DNA of 64,000 nt from positions 1 through 64,000 of the forward strand of contig NZ_ATYR01000031.1 in the NCBI RefSeq assembly GCF_000427785.1. The letters run 5' to 3'. A model generated the notes under the pieces. It searched no databases. It worked only from the letters and a program-made list of their open reading frames with translations, and was not told where the DNA came from. The position numbers and the translations under genes are program-made. Shown one piece after another: positions 18,701 to 27,327 of the stretch (position 1 is the first letter of the stretch; each line of letters begins with the position of its first letter). Source of the DNA: Massilia alkalitolerans DSM 17462. GTDB taxonomy: Bacteria > Pseudomonadota > Gammaproteobacteria > Burkholderiales > Burkholderiaceae_D.

Positions 18701-18921
18701 GCCATTACGTTCTCGATAGGATACGTTACCCGTTGCTCCGACTCGAGCGGCGAGAACCCGGGCGCCGCAGTGTTAATTTGGACCTGAACATTCGTGATGT
18801 CCGGGACGGCGTCTATAGGAAGACGTTGATAGTTGTAGACTCCAATCGCCGCCATACCGGCAACGATTAGAAGGACCAGCCATCGGTGCGCGATGGCGAA
18901 GCGGATTAGACGTTCGAACAT
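15742..18921 (-). CDS. czcA: CzcA heavy-metal RND efflux pump
   Basis: 1059 residues, the usual length for HME-RND proteins, with 12 transmembrane helices and two large periplasmic loops. The proton-relay motif of transmembrane helix 4 is present (ALDFGIIIDGAVVIVEN), matching the Zn/Co/Cd class (HME1). The C-terminus is short (EEDVDIAASKGNEHLVTT). With CzcB and CzcC it forms the tripartite pump that expels Zn, Co and Cd across both membranes. It is separated from czcB by 14 bp. The sequence appears intact. Confidence 0.96.
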   Translation of the reverse strand: MFERLIRFAIAHRWLVLLIVAGMAAIGVYNYQRLPIDAVPDITNVQVQINTAAPGFSPLESEQRVTYPIENVMAGLPNLEQTRSISRYGLSQVTVTFKDGTDIYFARQLVNEKLQEAKERLPTGVTPEMGPISTGLGEIYLWTVEADENARKPDGTPYTPTDLREVQDWIIKPQLRVVPGVTEVNSIGGYVKEYHVAPNPQRLAAYGFTMKDIVEAIDRNNSTAGAGYIERRGEQLLVRAPGQVRSLDEIASITLGTSQGIPIRVRDVAEVSIGQELRTGAATDNGREVVLGTVFMLIGQNSRAVSQAVDLKMKEINRTLPKGVNAITVYDRTVLVDKAINTVKKNLVEGALLVVAVLFLFLGNIRAAIIAAMVIPLSMLFTFTGMVTYKVSANLLSLGALDFGIIIDGAVVIVENCVRKLAEAQGRLGRPLTRAERFEEVFAASREARRPLLFGQLIIMVVYLPIFALSGVEGRMFHPMAITVVIALLGAMILSITFVPAAVALFIGKSVAEKESRLMHQATRLYEPLLRKVMANGAVVITFAVVSIVLSGLLATRLGSEFAPSLNEGDFAINANRIPGTSLSQTVTMQAQLERELKAKHPEIERVFARTGTSEVASDPMPPTMSDGYVMLKPESQWPKPKKSRDELLEAIQATAATLPGNAYEFSQPIQLRFNELISGVRSDVAVKVFGDDMEVLTATGARLSTALSKVPGATDVKVEQASGLPTLTVNIDRGKASRYGLDISDVQKAVATAVGGTEAGTVFEGDRQFDIVVRLPEGTRNDLETMRRLPIALPGSEQSTSGPRFIPLSEVATLEVGPGPNQISRESGKRRVVVSANVRGRDIGSFVTEAQASIEKSVSIPAGYWTVWGGQFEQLESAAGRLKVVVPLALLLVFTLLFAMFGNLRDGLIVFSGIPFALTGGVLALWLRGIPFSISAAVGFIALSGVAVLNGLVMISFIRSLREEGMSLDEAIGLGALTRLRPVLMTAMVASLGFVPMAIATGTGAEVQRPLATVVIGGILSSTALTLLVLPLLYRFAYRKEEDVDIAASKGNEHLVTT

Positions 18922-18935
18922 GAGTGTGCTCCGCC

Positions 18936-20177
18936 TTAGTGAGAATCTTCGTCGCTGGATTTACCCAGCTCCGCTTTGATTACAAAGCTGTTGGCGGCAG
19001 CGTACTCGGTGCCTGGGGCGAGACCCTTCGTGACCTCGACCGTCGCAGTATCTCTACGGCCAAGAGTCACGTGCTCCGCTCGGAAGCCTCCGGGCATACG
19101 GACAAATACCGTTGGCTTCTCTTCAACAGTTTGAAGCGCGGCCGCTGCAACCGTAACCGGCGCTTCCCGCTGATTTGACTGGAGCTGTACCTCGACGTTG
19201 ACGAACAGTCCTGGACGCCAGGATAGGGCGGGATTTGGAAGGACAACGCGGGCAGTGGCAGTACGAGTTTCAGCACCGAGCAGCGAGCCGACGTACGCAA
19301 TTTTCCCAACGGCCTCAGTTTCAAGCGCGCTTGCTCTGACTGTGACTTGCTCCCCAACACGCACGTTAACGAGGTCACTGGCCGGCACCGCGACATCTGC
19401 CCAGACGGTGGAAAGGTCGGCAATGGTAAAGAGGGATGAGTTCTCCTTGACAGACTGACCCAAGGAGACGGCCTTTTCTACGACTACACCGTGGAAGGGA
19501 GCCCGGAGCTCGTAGCTGTTCAACCCGCCTTTGGAATAGGCGCTGGAGCCGAGAGCGCGAAGCTTTTGCTCCGCGTTGCGATAGTCAATTTCTGCTTCCT
19601 GCATCGCTTGGCGGGCCTGCAGATAGTCCTGCTCTGGCGAGATTTTTTCTTCCCACAGTTTCTTCTCACGCGCGAGGGTCGTTTTGGCAAGCGATAGCCG
19701 CTTTTCGGCAGTGAGCAGTTGGCTACGCAGGTCCGAGAGTTCCACGCTTGCGATAACGGCCAGCACTTGCCCTTTTTTCACTGATTGGCCGATGTCCGCG
19801 TGTACAGCCTGTACGGTCCCCTCAAGGAGTGGGACAACCTGTGCCGTCCTGTCCTGGTTGAACTTAATCTCTCCCGGAAGAGAAAGCGTAGAACGTATCG
19901 TAGCTGGCGCGGCCTTCAATACCTTGATTCCTGATGCCGAGATTTGAGCGTCCGTGAGTTTGACGCTGTCGGAATGCGCCTCTTCGGCTTCATGGGAATC
20001 TTCGCCGGCCTCGCCTTCCGCCTTGCTCGCCATCTGTTTCTCTGCGTGCTCTGCCTCACCTGCCTCGGCAGCTGGAGCCCCTGGCTTGGTCAATATGATA
20101 AGGAGCGCCAGGACGACGCCTACGGCTAGGATGCCGACGATATACGCCAGCTGTTTCTTTGACATTTTGCTGTCCAT
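18936..20177 (-). CDS. czcB: CzcB periplasmic adaptor
   Basis: 413 residues. The N-terminal membrane anchor (AYIVGILAVGVVLALLII) is followed by an acidic Glu/His stretch (EAGEAEHAEKQ, EDSHEAEEAHSD), typical of metal-binding CzcB N-termini. Next come the split lipoyl/barrel-sandwich domain (VVPLLEGTVQAVHADIGQSV), a coiled-coil hairpin, and the beta-barrel and membrane-proximal domains. It bridges CzcA and CzcC and may pass zinc to the pump. A second ATG four codons in (20165) is also possible as start. Confidence 0.94.
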   Translation of the reverse strand: MDSKMSKKQLAYIVGILAVGVVLALLIILTKPGAPAAEAGEAEHAEKQMASKAEGEAGEDSHEAEEAHSDSVKLTDAQISASGIKVLKAAPATIRSTLSLPGEIKFNQDRTAQVVPLLEGTVQAVHADIGQSVKKGQVLAVIASVELSDLRSQLLTAEKRLSLAKTTLAREKKLWEEKISPEQDYLQARQAMQEAEIDYRNAEQKLRALGSSAYSKGGLNSYELRAPFHGVVVEKAVSLGQSVKENSSLFTIADLSTVWADVAVPASDLVNVRVGEQVTVRASALETEAVGKIAYVGSLLGAETRTATARVVLPNPALSWRPGLFVNVEVQLQSNQREAPVTVAAAALQTVEEKPTVFVRMPGGFRAEHVTLGRRDTATVEVTKGLAPGTEYAAANSFVIKAELGKSSDEDSH

Positions 20178-20186
20178 TTTCGTCTC

Positions 20187-21482
20187 TTAGTGTTCGATGT
20201 TCGGCGTGTCTACGCCGGTAATACGTGTGATGTCCGCGGCGGCACGATGCGATTCAGAGAAAGCACGCAGGTAATCCGCTTTCGATTGGATAAGAGTACG
20301 CTGAGCATCTAACACATCGAAATATGCGAACTTGCCAAACTCAAATCCCTTAACGGCTGCGTCATATGCGCTTTGGGCACCTGGAAGAATGTCGGAGGCG
20401 AGTGCCTGAGCCTCATGACGAGACACGCGCAGCCGTTCATACGCTTGGGCAAGGTCGGTGTAGGTCTTGGTCTCGGCAGCTTCGAACTCATCCTTTGCAA
20501 CATCTGTTCGACGCAGTGCTTCAAGGACGTTTCCACGATTCCTATCGAATAGCGGTAGAGGTACCGAGAGGCCAAAGACTGCCTGATTTCGACCCGGCTC
20601 AGCTGACCGCTTTACGCCAGCCGTAATGGCGACGTCAGGAATACGCCGACTCTGTTCAACTGCGACGAGGGCCTCGCGACGGGCCACCTCGACACGAGCG
20701 CGGACTACTCTAGGCAAGGACGAGAACTTAGCAGCTAGAACGTCCCAGCTTGGAAGCTCGGGAAGATTGGATACCGTACCAACGGCATGCTGGAATTGCG
20801 GAGAGCGGTTTTTCCAAGTAGAGGCCAAGGCAAGCCGCGCGTTGTTTAGTTCACTCTGCGCTTTAGAGACCTCGAGACGAACATACGATTGTGCGACACG
20901 GGCCCGGGTTTCCTCTACCGGTGAGGCTTTACCTGCTTGCACGCGTTTAGAGACCGCAGTCGTCACTTTGTCGGCAACGTCTTGCGATTCTTGGGAAAGT
21001 CGCAAACGCTCCTGGGCCGCTACCGTGTTCATGAATGCCGTAATGACGTCGGCCTGCACTGCAGCGCGCCTGACGCGAAGGTCAGCCAGTGCCGCGTCTT
21101 GGGCCCGTTCAGCTGCGTTCATACGACTAGCACGTCTCCCGCCCAGTTCAAGCGGTTGGCTGAGCTGAACAGTAGTTTCTCTGGTTTCGCGCCTGGTATC
21201 CTCGACTCTAATCTCAAGAGTTGGGTTGGGCAGGGTTCGGGCCTGCATGGTCGCCGCCTCTACGGCCAGGACCTCATGTTCGGCTGCGCGAAGTTCAGGG
21301 TTCGCCTGGAGTGCCAAGCGAAGCGCGGCTTGTAGAGATAACGGGTCAGAGGCTTCACGCGTTTGGCTGGCAACACTTGAAGGCATCGTATGCCCGAGCT
21401 GCGCAGCCGGGTGCGCCGTTATTTGGGCAAGAGCTGGACAGCTCAATGCCACCGCAAGAAGCGGAATGATTGGTCGATACAT
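20187..21482 (-). CDS. czcC: CzcC outer-membrane efflux protein
   Basis: 431 residues, signal peptide MYRPIIPLLAVALSCPALA, then two OEP repeats rich in Ala/Arg/Glu helices (LSLQAALRLALQANPELRAAEHEV...). This is the TolC-like channel of the Czc pump. It ends 9 bp before czcB. It differs from the copper-island OMF at 2799 in lacking a lipobox. Confidence 0.93.
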   Translation of the reverse strand: MYRPIIPLLAVALSCPALAQITAHPAAQLGHTMPSSVASQTREASDPLSLQAALRLALQANPELRAAEHEVLAVEAATMQARTLPNPTLEIRVEDTRRETRETTVQLSQPLELGGRRASRMNAAERAQDAALADLRVRRAAVQADVITAFMNTVAAQERLRLSQESQDVADKVTTAVSKRVQAGKASPVEETRARVAQSYVRLEVSKAQSELNNARLALASTWKNRSPQFQHAVGTVSNLPELPSWDVLAAKFSSLPRVVRARVEVARREALVAVEQSRRIPDVAITAGVKRSAEPGRNQAVFGLSVPLPLFDRNRGNVLEALRRTDVAKDEFEAAETKTYTDLAQAYERLRVSRHEAQALASDILPGAQSAYDAAVKGFEFGKFAYFDVLDAQRTLIQSKADYLRAFSESHRAAADITRITGVDTPNIEH

Positions 21483-21555
21483 CGAATTCTCCGAAATTTG
21501 GACGAAATTCGACGGGACCCCTTGTTAGGGACTAACGGAGGGAGTCTCGTCGCTG

Positions 21556-21900
21556 CTAGGCGACGAGATGCCAATCGGGCTTTGAGGGGCCCTCTGGGAT
21601 ATGTGATGAGTAGTTCAGCGTTCTGAGTGCTGCATGACGGCGCGCCTCAGGATTGGCAGGTTCGTCAGGGGTACTTGTGAAAAAGGCATGCGAGAAGAGG
21701 TGGCAATACTCGCAGTCTGCGTGTGCTTTCTCCATCTCTCCGTCGTCGTCGGCCGCGCCGAGCTTCTCCTCATGCTCGTGCGCATGGTGCCCAAAATGCA
21801 GAGTAGCTCCGGTCTCATGCTGGCAATACGAGGCAGCGGCTGACCAGGAATACTGGGCAGGCAGTACGAGCATCAACAGTATGAGGAGAAATCTTTTCAC
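21556..21900 (-). CDS. czcI: CzcI-type small exported protein
   Basis: 114 residues with signal peptide MKRFLLILLMLVLPAQYSWS. The mature part has the CzcI pattern: YCQHET, LHFGHHAHEHEEK, then HADCEYCHLFSHA, and a short C-terminal tail with PSKPDW. It is rich in His and Cys, so periplasmic metal binding is likely. CzcI genes open czcICBA operons and are thought to modulate their expression or metal delivery. It is 73 bp upstream of czcC. The gap to the ATPase gene upstream is 61 bp, so transcription could continue from it. Confidence 0.85.
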   Translation of the reverse strand: MKRFLLILLMLVLPAQYSWSAAASYCQHETGATLHFGHHAHEHEEKLGAADDDGEMEKAHADCEYCHLFSHAFFTSTPDEPANPEARRHAALRTLNYSSHIPEGPSKPDWHLVA

Positions 21901-21961
21901 GTTGCGGACGATAGCATAAGTATGGTTAAGACGAAGTGTGGGCTCACAATATCGGCGTGGT

Positions 21962-24376
21962 CTATGACGGTGCTCTGCTAGATTTCAGTAGGCGCAGTCC
22001 GTTGAAAACGACCAATAAGCTTGCCCCGACATCAGCGAACACGGCCATCCACAATGTCGCAGAACCAGTTAGCGCAAGAGCAAAAAAGACGCTTTTGATG
22101 CCGAGCGCAAGCACTATGTTCTGAATCAGAATCGCATGGGTTGAGCGGCTGAGGGATACAAATGTAGCGAGCTTTGTCAGGTCGTCATTCATGAGCGCGA
22201 CGTCAGCGGTCTCAATGGCGGTATCGCTGCCAGCAGCACCCATGGCAAACCCGATATCTGCCTTGGCCAACGCTGGAGCATCGTTGATGCCGTCGCCGAG
22301 CATGCCGACCATGCCGAATTGTCTCTGAAGTCCTTCCACTTCTTGTAGCTTCTGCTCTGGAAGAAGCTGCGCGAGAACCGTGCTAATTCCCGTAAGCTTT
22401 GCCACATGCTGTGCCGTTCGCTCGTTATCGCCAGTGAGCATTACAGTGGTAACGCCCATCTGCTTTAACCGGCCGATGGCCAGTGTAGCTTCCGGGCGAA
22501 CTGAGTCAGCCACTGCAATCACCCCCAGAACTGAGGCGACATTGGCCAAAAGGACTGTCGTCTGCCCTTGCTCCTCAAGTGTGGCAAGAACTTGCTCTAC
22601 TGCGGGAGTGAGGAGGCCCAGCTCCCTTATCAAGCGCTGGTTACCCAAGTGGTATGCCACTCCGCTGATGGTGCCCTGGACTCCACGTCCTGGCAGGGAT
22701 TCAAAGGACATTACGGGCATCGGTGCGCCACTTGACACGGAGGCAGCGACAATTGCACTCGCCAAGGGATGTGACGAATTTATGTCCAGACTACCGGCAA
22801 TACGCAGAACGTCTTCGCTTGATAGGGACGACATCGTAGCTACTTCGGTAACTTTCGGCCGGCCGGTCGTAAGGGTGCCCGTTTTGTCTACAGCAATAGC
22901 CCGAAGTCTGTAGCCGGTTTCAAGGAACTGGCCACCTTTCACCAAGATGCCCATCCTTGTTGCAGCAGTGAGGCCGCTCACGATAGTCACCGGCGTGGAG
23001 ATGACCAGGGCACAAGGGCAGGCGATGACCAAGAGCACTAGGGCCCTGTAGAGCCATGGGGCAAATTCTCCGCCAAATACCAAAGGCGGAACTAGCGCGA
23101 CCGACAACGCCAAGAGGACCACAGCAGGAGTGTAGTACCGTGCGAAGACGTCGACAAAACGCTGGGTCGGCGCCTGATTACTCTGCGTTTCCTCGATTAC
23201 TCGAACGATTTTGGCAAGGGTGCTGTTTCGGCTGTCCGACGTCGCCTTGACTTCCAGGACTCCTCGCTCATTGATGGTGCCGGCAAACACCTGGTCACCG
23301 GCTGCTTTGTCGACAGGTACGCTTTCGCCGGTAATAGGTGCCTGGTTTACCGAAGACTCGCCGGCCTGGACGATGCCATCGAGCGAGATGCGGTCACCAG
23401 GCTTCACTAGAAGGATATCGCCGACTTGTACCGCTTCGACAGGTACTTCGCGCAGTTCACCGGTAGGTGACCGAAGGTTGGCCACGTCAGGTGCTAGCTT
23501 AAGCAGACTATGGACGGCGTTTCTGGCCCTAGTGAGCGATAGGCCTTCGATTAGCTCGGCGACAGCGAAAAGGAAGACAACCATTGCGGCCTCTGGCCAC
23601 TGACCGATTACGACCGCGCCGATGACCGCGAGGCTCATCAGAAAATTAATATCAAGAGTCAGGGTTCGAAGTGCTATTAGCCCTTTCCTGAGAGTCGGTA
23701 TGCCACCTGTGGCGATGGAAATAAGGGCCAAGGCTATCACGAGGGGAGAGGAGTCCGTGTGCGTTGTCCAGGCGAACGCTTCCGCAGCGGCTGCGGTGAA
23801 TCCAGAGACTGCTAACAAGAATTTTTGACTCGTCGTGAGGCCCGCCGACGCGCCATCGTTACCAGGAGTCGCCGCAGTTTCGTCCACTAGCTCCGCATTC
23901 ATTCCGACCGACCGTAAGGCAGTGGCAAGGGTGTCTGTGCTTTTGAGCTCATGGTGGACTGTAAGCGTTCTACTCATGAGGTTAAAGTTCAGTCGAAGAA
24001 CGCCCTTTATCGGCTCCACCTTGTTACGGATGAGCCGCTCTTCAGTAGGGCAGTCCATGTTGGAAATACGGTAGCGCGTTACGTCTGCCCCTGCAGGCGC
24101 CATAGTCACTCCACCAGGGGGCGGAGCGCTACTCGCTTTTGCACAACATGCTGCTGCCGAGCTCTCGGGACGTTCTTCCGCAACCCGGGCAATATTCGCC
24201 GTTGGCGGCAACTCGCCTCGTCGGTTTGGACTCGTGCTATCGCACGCGCAGCATGATGGCGTCTGACCCGTTGGGTTAGCGTGCATTTCTGTTTGCACAG
24301 GTATTGGTGAGTCCAACGCTTCGGGAGCGTCGGCAAGGGCTTGTGAACAGCAAGATTTGCTACTTTCGGGGTTCAT
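21962..24376 (-). CDS. cadA: Cd/Zn/Pb-exporting P1B-type ATPase (CadA/ZntA)
   Basis: 804 residues. The N-terminus is Cys-rich (KSCCSQA, PSCCACDS, AAACCAKASS), then an HMA domain with YRISNMDCPTEERLI (CPTEE metal site), then eight transmembrane helices with IACPCALVISTP, actuator TGES, DKTGTLTTGRP, SSHPLASAI and [11 protein letters not shown]. It pumps divalent soft metals (Zn, Cd, Pb) from the cytoplasm. It is divergent from cadR with a MerR-type promoter in the 78-bp gap. The extra N-terminal cysteines beyond the HMA domain may bind Pb or Cd. Confidence 0.94.
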   Translation of the reverse strand: MNPESSKSCCSQALADAPEALDSPIPVQTEMHANPTGQTPSCCACDSTSPNRRGELPPTANIARVAEERPESSAAACCAKASSAPPPGGVTMAPAGADVTRYRISNMDCPTEERLIRNKVEPIKGVLRLNFNLMSRTLTVHHELKSTDTLATALRSVGMNAELVDETAATPGNDGASAGLTTSQKFLLAVSGFTAAAAEAFAWTTHTDSSPLVIALALISIATGGIPTLRKGLIALRTLTLDINFLMSLAVIGAVVIGQWPEAAMVVFLFAVAELIEGLSLTRARNAVHSLLKLAPDVANLRSPTGELREVPVEAVQVGDILLVKPGDRISLDGIVQAGESSVNQAPITGESVPVDKAAGDQVFAGTINERGVLEVKATSDSRNSTLAKIVRVIEETQSNQAPTQRFVDVFARYYTPAVVLLALSVALVPPLVFGGEFAPWLYRALVLLVIACPCALVISTPVTIVSGLTAATRMGILVKGGQFLETGYRLRAIAVDKTGTLTTGRPKVTEVATMSSLSSEDVLRIAGSLDINSSHPLASAIVAASVSSGAPMPVMSFESLPGRGVQGTISGVAYHLGNQRLIRELGLLTPAVEQVLATLEEQGQTTVLLANVASVLGVIAVADSVRPEATLAIGRLKQMGVTTVMLTGDNERTAQHVAKLTGISTVLAQLLPEQKLQEVEGLQRQFGMVGMLGDGINDAPALAKADIGFAMGAAGSDTAIETADVALMNDDLTKLATFVSLSRSTHAILIQNIVLALGIKSVFFALALTGSATLWMAVFADVGASLLVVFNGLRLLKSSRAPS

Positions 24377-24406
24377 ATCAGCACCTTCAAAATCTAGTAT
24401 GCTTGC

Positions 24407-24437
24407 ATTAGAAACCCTGTAGCCCCTACGGGGTCAA
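24407..24437 (-). promoter_or_regulatory. CadR-type promoter/operator of the cadA gene
   Basis: On the minus strand, -35 TTGACC (24432-24437), a 19-bp spacer and -10 TCTAAT (24407-24412). The spacer contains the near-perfect inverted repeat ACCCTGTAG-CCC-CTACGGGGT (24414-24434, one mismatch), the operator type of CadR/PbrR. Distortion of the 19-bp spacer by metal-bound CadR should activate cadA. Confidence 0.9.
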
Positions 24438-24454
24438 GCAATTTTGGAGGACGT

Positions 24455-24862
24455 ATGCGCATCGGAGAATTAGCTAAACAAACTGGATGCGATGTCGAGA
24501 CCGTTCGATACTACGAAAAGGTAGGGCTACTGCCAGACCCGTCACGTACCGACTCCGGTTATCGGCAGTACCTCCCGGCCCACCTGGAGCGGCTTCAGTT
24601 CATCCGTCATTGCCGGTCTTTACAGATGGGACTCCCTGATATCCGCGTGCTCCTAGAGCTCCAGGCGCAGCCGACCAGCGGATGCAAGGGCGTAAATGAC
24701 TTGCTTGACCATCACATTGAACTTATCCGGGTTCAAATGCAAAAGCTCCAGAGCCTGGAGCAGCAATTGATGAGGTTGCGCCACCAATGCGAAGAGCCGC
24801 ATCTGGTGCAAGAGTGCGGCATCTTGCAGAATATGAGCGAGAGTGCTTCGAGCAATGGTTGA
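24455..24862 (+). CDS. cadR: CadR/PbrR-type MerR-family metal regulator
   Basis: 135 residues. N-terminal winged helix (MRIGELAKQTGCDVETVRYY, then EKVGLLPDPSR), dimerisation helix, and metal-binding cysteines Cys77 (TSGCKG), Cys112 (HQCEE) and Cys121 (QECGI). The three-cysteine set points to Cd/Pb sensing rather than zinc (ZntR) or copper (CueR). Ribosome site GGAGG lies 5 bases before the ATG. It is divergent from cadA with a shared operator. Confidence 0.94.
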   Translation: MRIGELAKQTGCDVETVRYYEKVGLLPDPSRTDSGYRQYLPAHLERLQFIRHCRSLQMGLPDIRVLLELQAQPTSGCKGVNDLLDHHIELIRVQMQKLQSLEQQLMRLRHQCEEPHLVQECGILQNMSESASSNG

Positions 24863-25080
24863 TTGCAAGTCAGCACGTGGAGGCCGGCACTATCGACCCG
24901 CGGGTCGATACGTTGTTCGCGATGGCTCGTTTTCTTGGCCAAGAACAGCTTTTAGTGCCATCCTGGTTGCGACCTGAGGTCATCGGCTACATACAATCTG
25001 CGGGCAGACTGCTTGGTCAGCAGCTTAGTCTGGGTGCGCCCGTTGTTCATAGTTGACAAACTACGGGTAAGTCGACGGCA

Positions 25081-25209
25081 TTAAAGAAATTTGGCAGCAA
25101 GGAGGACTGCGCTGAGTGTTACACCACCGACAAGAGTAAAGGTGCTCAAAACGTCGATGATTTTGTTGCGACCCTTCGTCGTTTCTATATATCGGAGTAG
25201 TTTTTTCAT
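25081..25209 (-). CDS. Predicted 42-residue single-pass membrane peptide
   Basis: ATG at 25209 with AGGTG ribosome site 7 bases upstream, stop TAA at 25081-25083. The product is a basic N-terminus (MKKLLRYIETTKGRNKII) followed by one hydrophobic helix (TFTLVGGVTLSAVLLAAKFL) reaching the C-terminus. The layout (KR-rich head, membrane tail) is typical of small membrane peptides. No homologue is recognised. It could be an accessory to the metal exporters, a toxin-like peptide or a chance frame. The ribosome site and composition make chance less likely. Confidence 0.5.
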   Translation of the reverse strand: MKKLLRYIETTKGRNKIIDVLSTFTLVGGVTLSAVLLAAKFL

Positions 25210-25453
25210 TTAACACACCTGTAAGTAAACTCGCTTCCAAGTATTATGCGACACCGGCAACGGTATCAGCTAACAGGCAGTGAAATCGCGCAACTTTGGG
25301 CAGGCGAGTCGGTGTAAATTCTTCGTGAAGCTTCACCGAGCTGGCGAAGTAACGCCGCGTACGACAAGCCAGGTTTGAGTCCATTGCCGACACAGAGGTA
25401 GGAAAGGTTTGCGCGCAGCTCGCGCACCTCCCGGTAGTTGACTAACGCTCGAT

Positions 25454-25476
25454 TTGTGCAACAGCTTGTTGCACAA
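25454..25476. promoter_or_regulatory. 23-bp palindrome upstream of the CoiA-like gene
   Basis: Perfect 10-bp arms TTGTGCAACA / TGTTGCACAA around a 3-base centre, about 100 bp before ATG 25578. Size and symmetry suit a dimeric repressor operator. No matching regulator is recognised in the window. Confidence 0.5.
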
Positions 25477-25577
25477 TTGCCGAGGTACCGGGCTACAGTG
25501 AGCTGCCTTCTCGCCGTGAGACCTCTTATGACCTGAAATCGGTACGTCATACCAGGGAACGCGCCTGCGGAACAGTT

Positions 25578-27098
25578 ATGGTGAACGTAAAAGCAAGCAA
25601 CTCCGATTCGACTCAAACAGGTTTTGGACTTCGAAATGGCCGGATGTACGCGCCGGCCGACGTCGATGCCGGTCTTGCTTGTCGATGCAATTGCGTGGGT
25701 TGCGGCGCCATCCTGGTGGCAAAGAAGGGAACGAAGAAGCGTTGGCACTTTGCACACCACAATGTCGAAATCGGTGACTCTTGTGCAGAGTCCGCCATTC
25801 ACGCAGCTGCAAAACAAGTCCTGCTTGAGCAAAATTGGCTGCGCTTGCCAGGTGCGTACGTTGTTGTGTCCAGCCAGGCGATTTCTGGTTTGACATTACA
25901 AGAGTCGAGCACGCTCTCGGAAGAACGTGCAGTTCGCTTCGAGCGTACTAGTGCTGAAGTATGGACAGACGGTATTCGTCCCGATGTCATCGGATACAGA
26001 GGTGACCGTAAGCTTCTGGTTGAAATGTACTTCCGTCATCAAGTCGACGATGACAAGCGGCGTAAGCTTGCGCAGCTTAAGTTACCTGCCATCGAGGTAG
26101 ACCTCTCAGACTTAGACGTCTCGACGGGATTCGACGCTGTTGAAGAGCGAGTGCTCCGCGAAACAGCCTATAAATCGTGGCTGTATCTTCCCGGTGAGGA
26201 TGAAGAGCGGCAGCGTTTGGGGGCACTCCTGGCCTCTCGAATAGAACAAGCCAACAGCGAACATCGTGCGAAACAAGCTGCTGAGCAGGAGCGACAAGCA
26301 GCCCGACAGCGAAAGCTTGACGATGAGCGTCGCCGGCGGGAGGCCGCTACCCGTCGCTATCGCGAGACTTCGCTTGAGGACAAGGAACGTGATTTGCGCA
26401 AACGTTTGGGAATTGTAGGGCGCTGGCCCTACTACCTACGCAAAGAGAGCGACGGCGCCAGTCCAATCGCTGAGCCAGCGATGATTTGGCAGGCGGCGCT
26501 CTTTAGCCGCTTCATTTTTCGGAAAGCGAACAATGGTTTCGAGCTCAAGCAGACTTCTGTTGTGCAGTGGGTATGCGAACGATTTGACATCGGCAACAAC
26601 TCCGCCGCTGTTGTACACGCTGAGGTCCGCCGCTACCTCGGCTACCTCAGTGCCTGTGGCTTTCTGAAAAAGCTTCCGTACAACCCATACGAAAGCCAAG
26701 GCTATAACGTCGTTCATGGCGAACTGGAGCCACCTGCACGGGCGGAGCGCCCAGCGGTGGGGTTGAAAAATCACCCCGTCGTATTAGCTGCCGCCACGAG
26801 ACTGACGTTAGACACCGCGACAGCTTCAGAACGACCGCTCGCGGAACGCTGGATATGGCGGGCGAGCTGGCCGAAATGGGATGAGGTTGCTGATGAAACA
26901 GCGAGTATCCTGGCAGACTCGGCACATGCCCCTTACTTGAGCGCGCTACTCAGTAGCATTTCTCAGTTCAGTCGACCAGACAATCCACTTGAATGTGGCG
27001 AAATCCTCGAAGAGTGGGGCGTGCCTAAGGATGAAGTGATGTCAATGCTACAGAAGATTGGTTTAGTGTTGAGAGTTGCAGCACGGCTTCCGCGTTAA
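25578..27098 (+). CDS. CoiA-like nuclease-domain protein
   Basis: 506 residues. The N-terminal segment has a CxCxxC zinc-knuckle (CRCNCVGCGAILVAKKG) followed by KRWHFAHH, the signature of the CoiA N-terminal domain. Then come PDVIGYRGDRKLLVEMYFRHQV and a basic coiled-coil region (about 215-275, Arg/Gln/Glu-rich). PDV...LLVEMYF fits the PD-(D/E)XK-type nuclease core of CoiA-like proteins (D, E, with the usual lysine position altered). CoiA itself promotes DNA processing in competence; island copies are of unknown role. The C-terminal 200 residues are not recognised. Confidence 0.65.
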   Translation: MVNVKASNSDSTQTGFGLRNGRMYAPADVDAGLACRCNCVGCGAILVAKKGTKKRWHFAHHNVEIGDSCAESAIHAAAKQVLLEQNWLRLPGAYVVVSSQAISGLTLQESSTLSEERAVRFERTSAEVWTDGIRPDVIGYRGDRKLLVEMYFRHQVDDDKRRKLAQLKLPAIEVDLSDLDVSTGFDAVEERVLRETAYKSWLYLPGEDEERQRLGALLASRIEQANSEHRAKQAAEQERQAARQRKLDDERRRREAATRRYRETSLEDKERDLRKRLGIVGRWPYYLRKESDGASPIAEPAMIWQAALFSRFIFRKANNGFELKQTSVVQWVCERFDIGNNSAAVVHAEVRRYLGYLSACGFLKKLPYNPYESQGYNVVHGELEPPARAERPAVGLKNHPVVLAAATRLTLDTATASERPLAERWIWRASWPKWDEVADETASILADSAHAPYLSALLSSISQFSRPDNPLECGEILEEWGVPKDEVMSMLQKIGLVLRVAARLPR

Positions 27099-27327
27099 GG
27101 CAGCCACCTGCGTGATTGCCTAGTCGTCGAAATTTACGCTGATTGCTCGAACCAGGTGCTCTAAAATCCCTGCGGAGGTGGCGGTCTGGACCTGGGCCCG
27201 GACAGCTAAAATTTTTCGACTGCGTTTTTCGCTTTGTAAGTAACTGAAAACAATCATGTTTTCTCTGAGTATGACGAAAATGACGGGACAGGGGTAGTAA
27301 AATTAATGAATTACGCAGTGTGACATC

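Larger units (their letters stand above)
24863..25577. other. Intergenic region after cadR
   Basis: 715 bases with no long convincing gene. It holds a small gene on the minus strand (25081-25209) and a 23-bp palindrome (25454-25476). An open frame overlapping the end of cadR to 25056 (for example from ATG 24922, ending SLGAPVVHS) has protein-like composition but no ribosome site, and is only a possible gene remnant. Confidence 0.5.

Noticed and set aside
24787-25056. Open frame overlapping the end of cadR
   Set aside because: Protein-like composition but no credible start or ribosome site and no recognised family; kept only as a note for the intergenic region.
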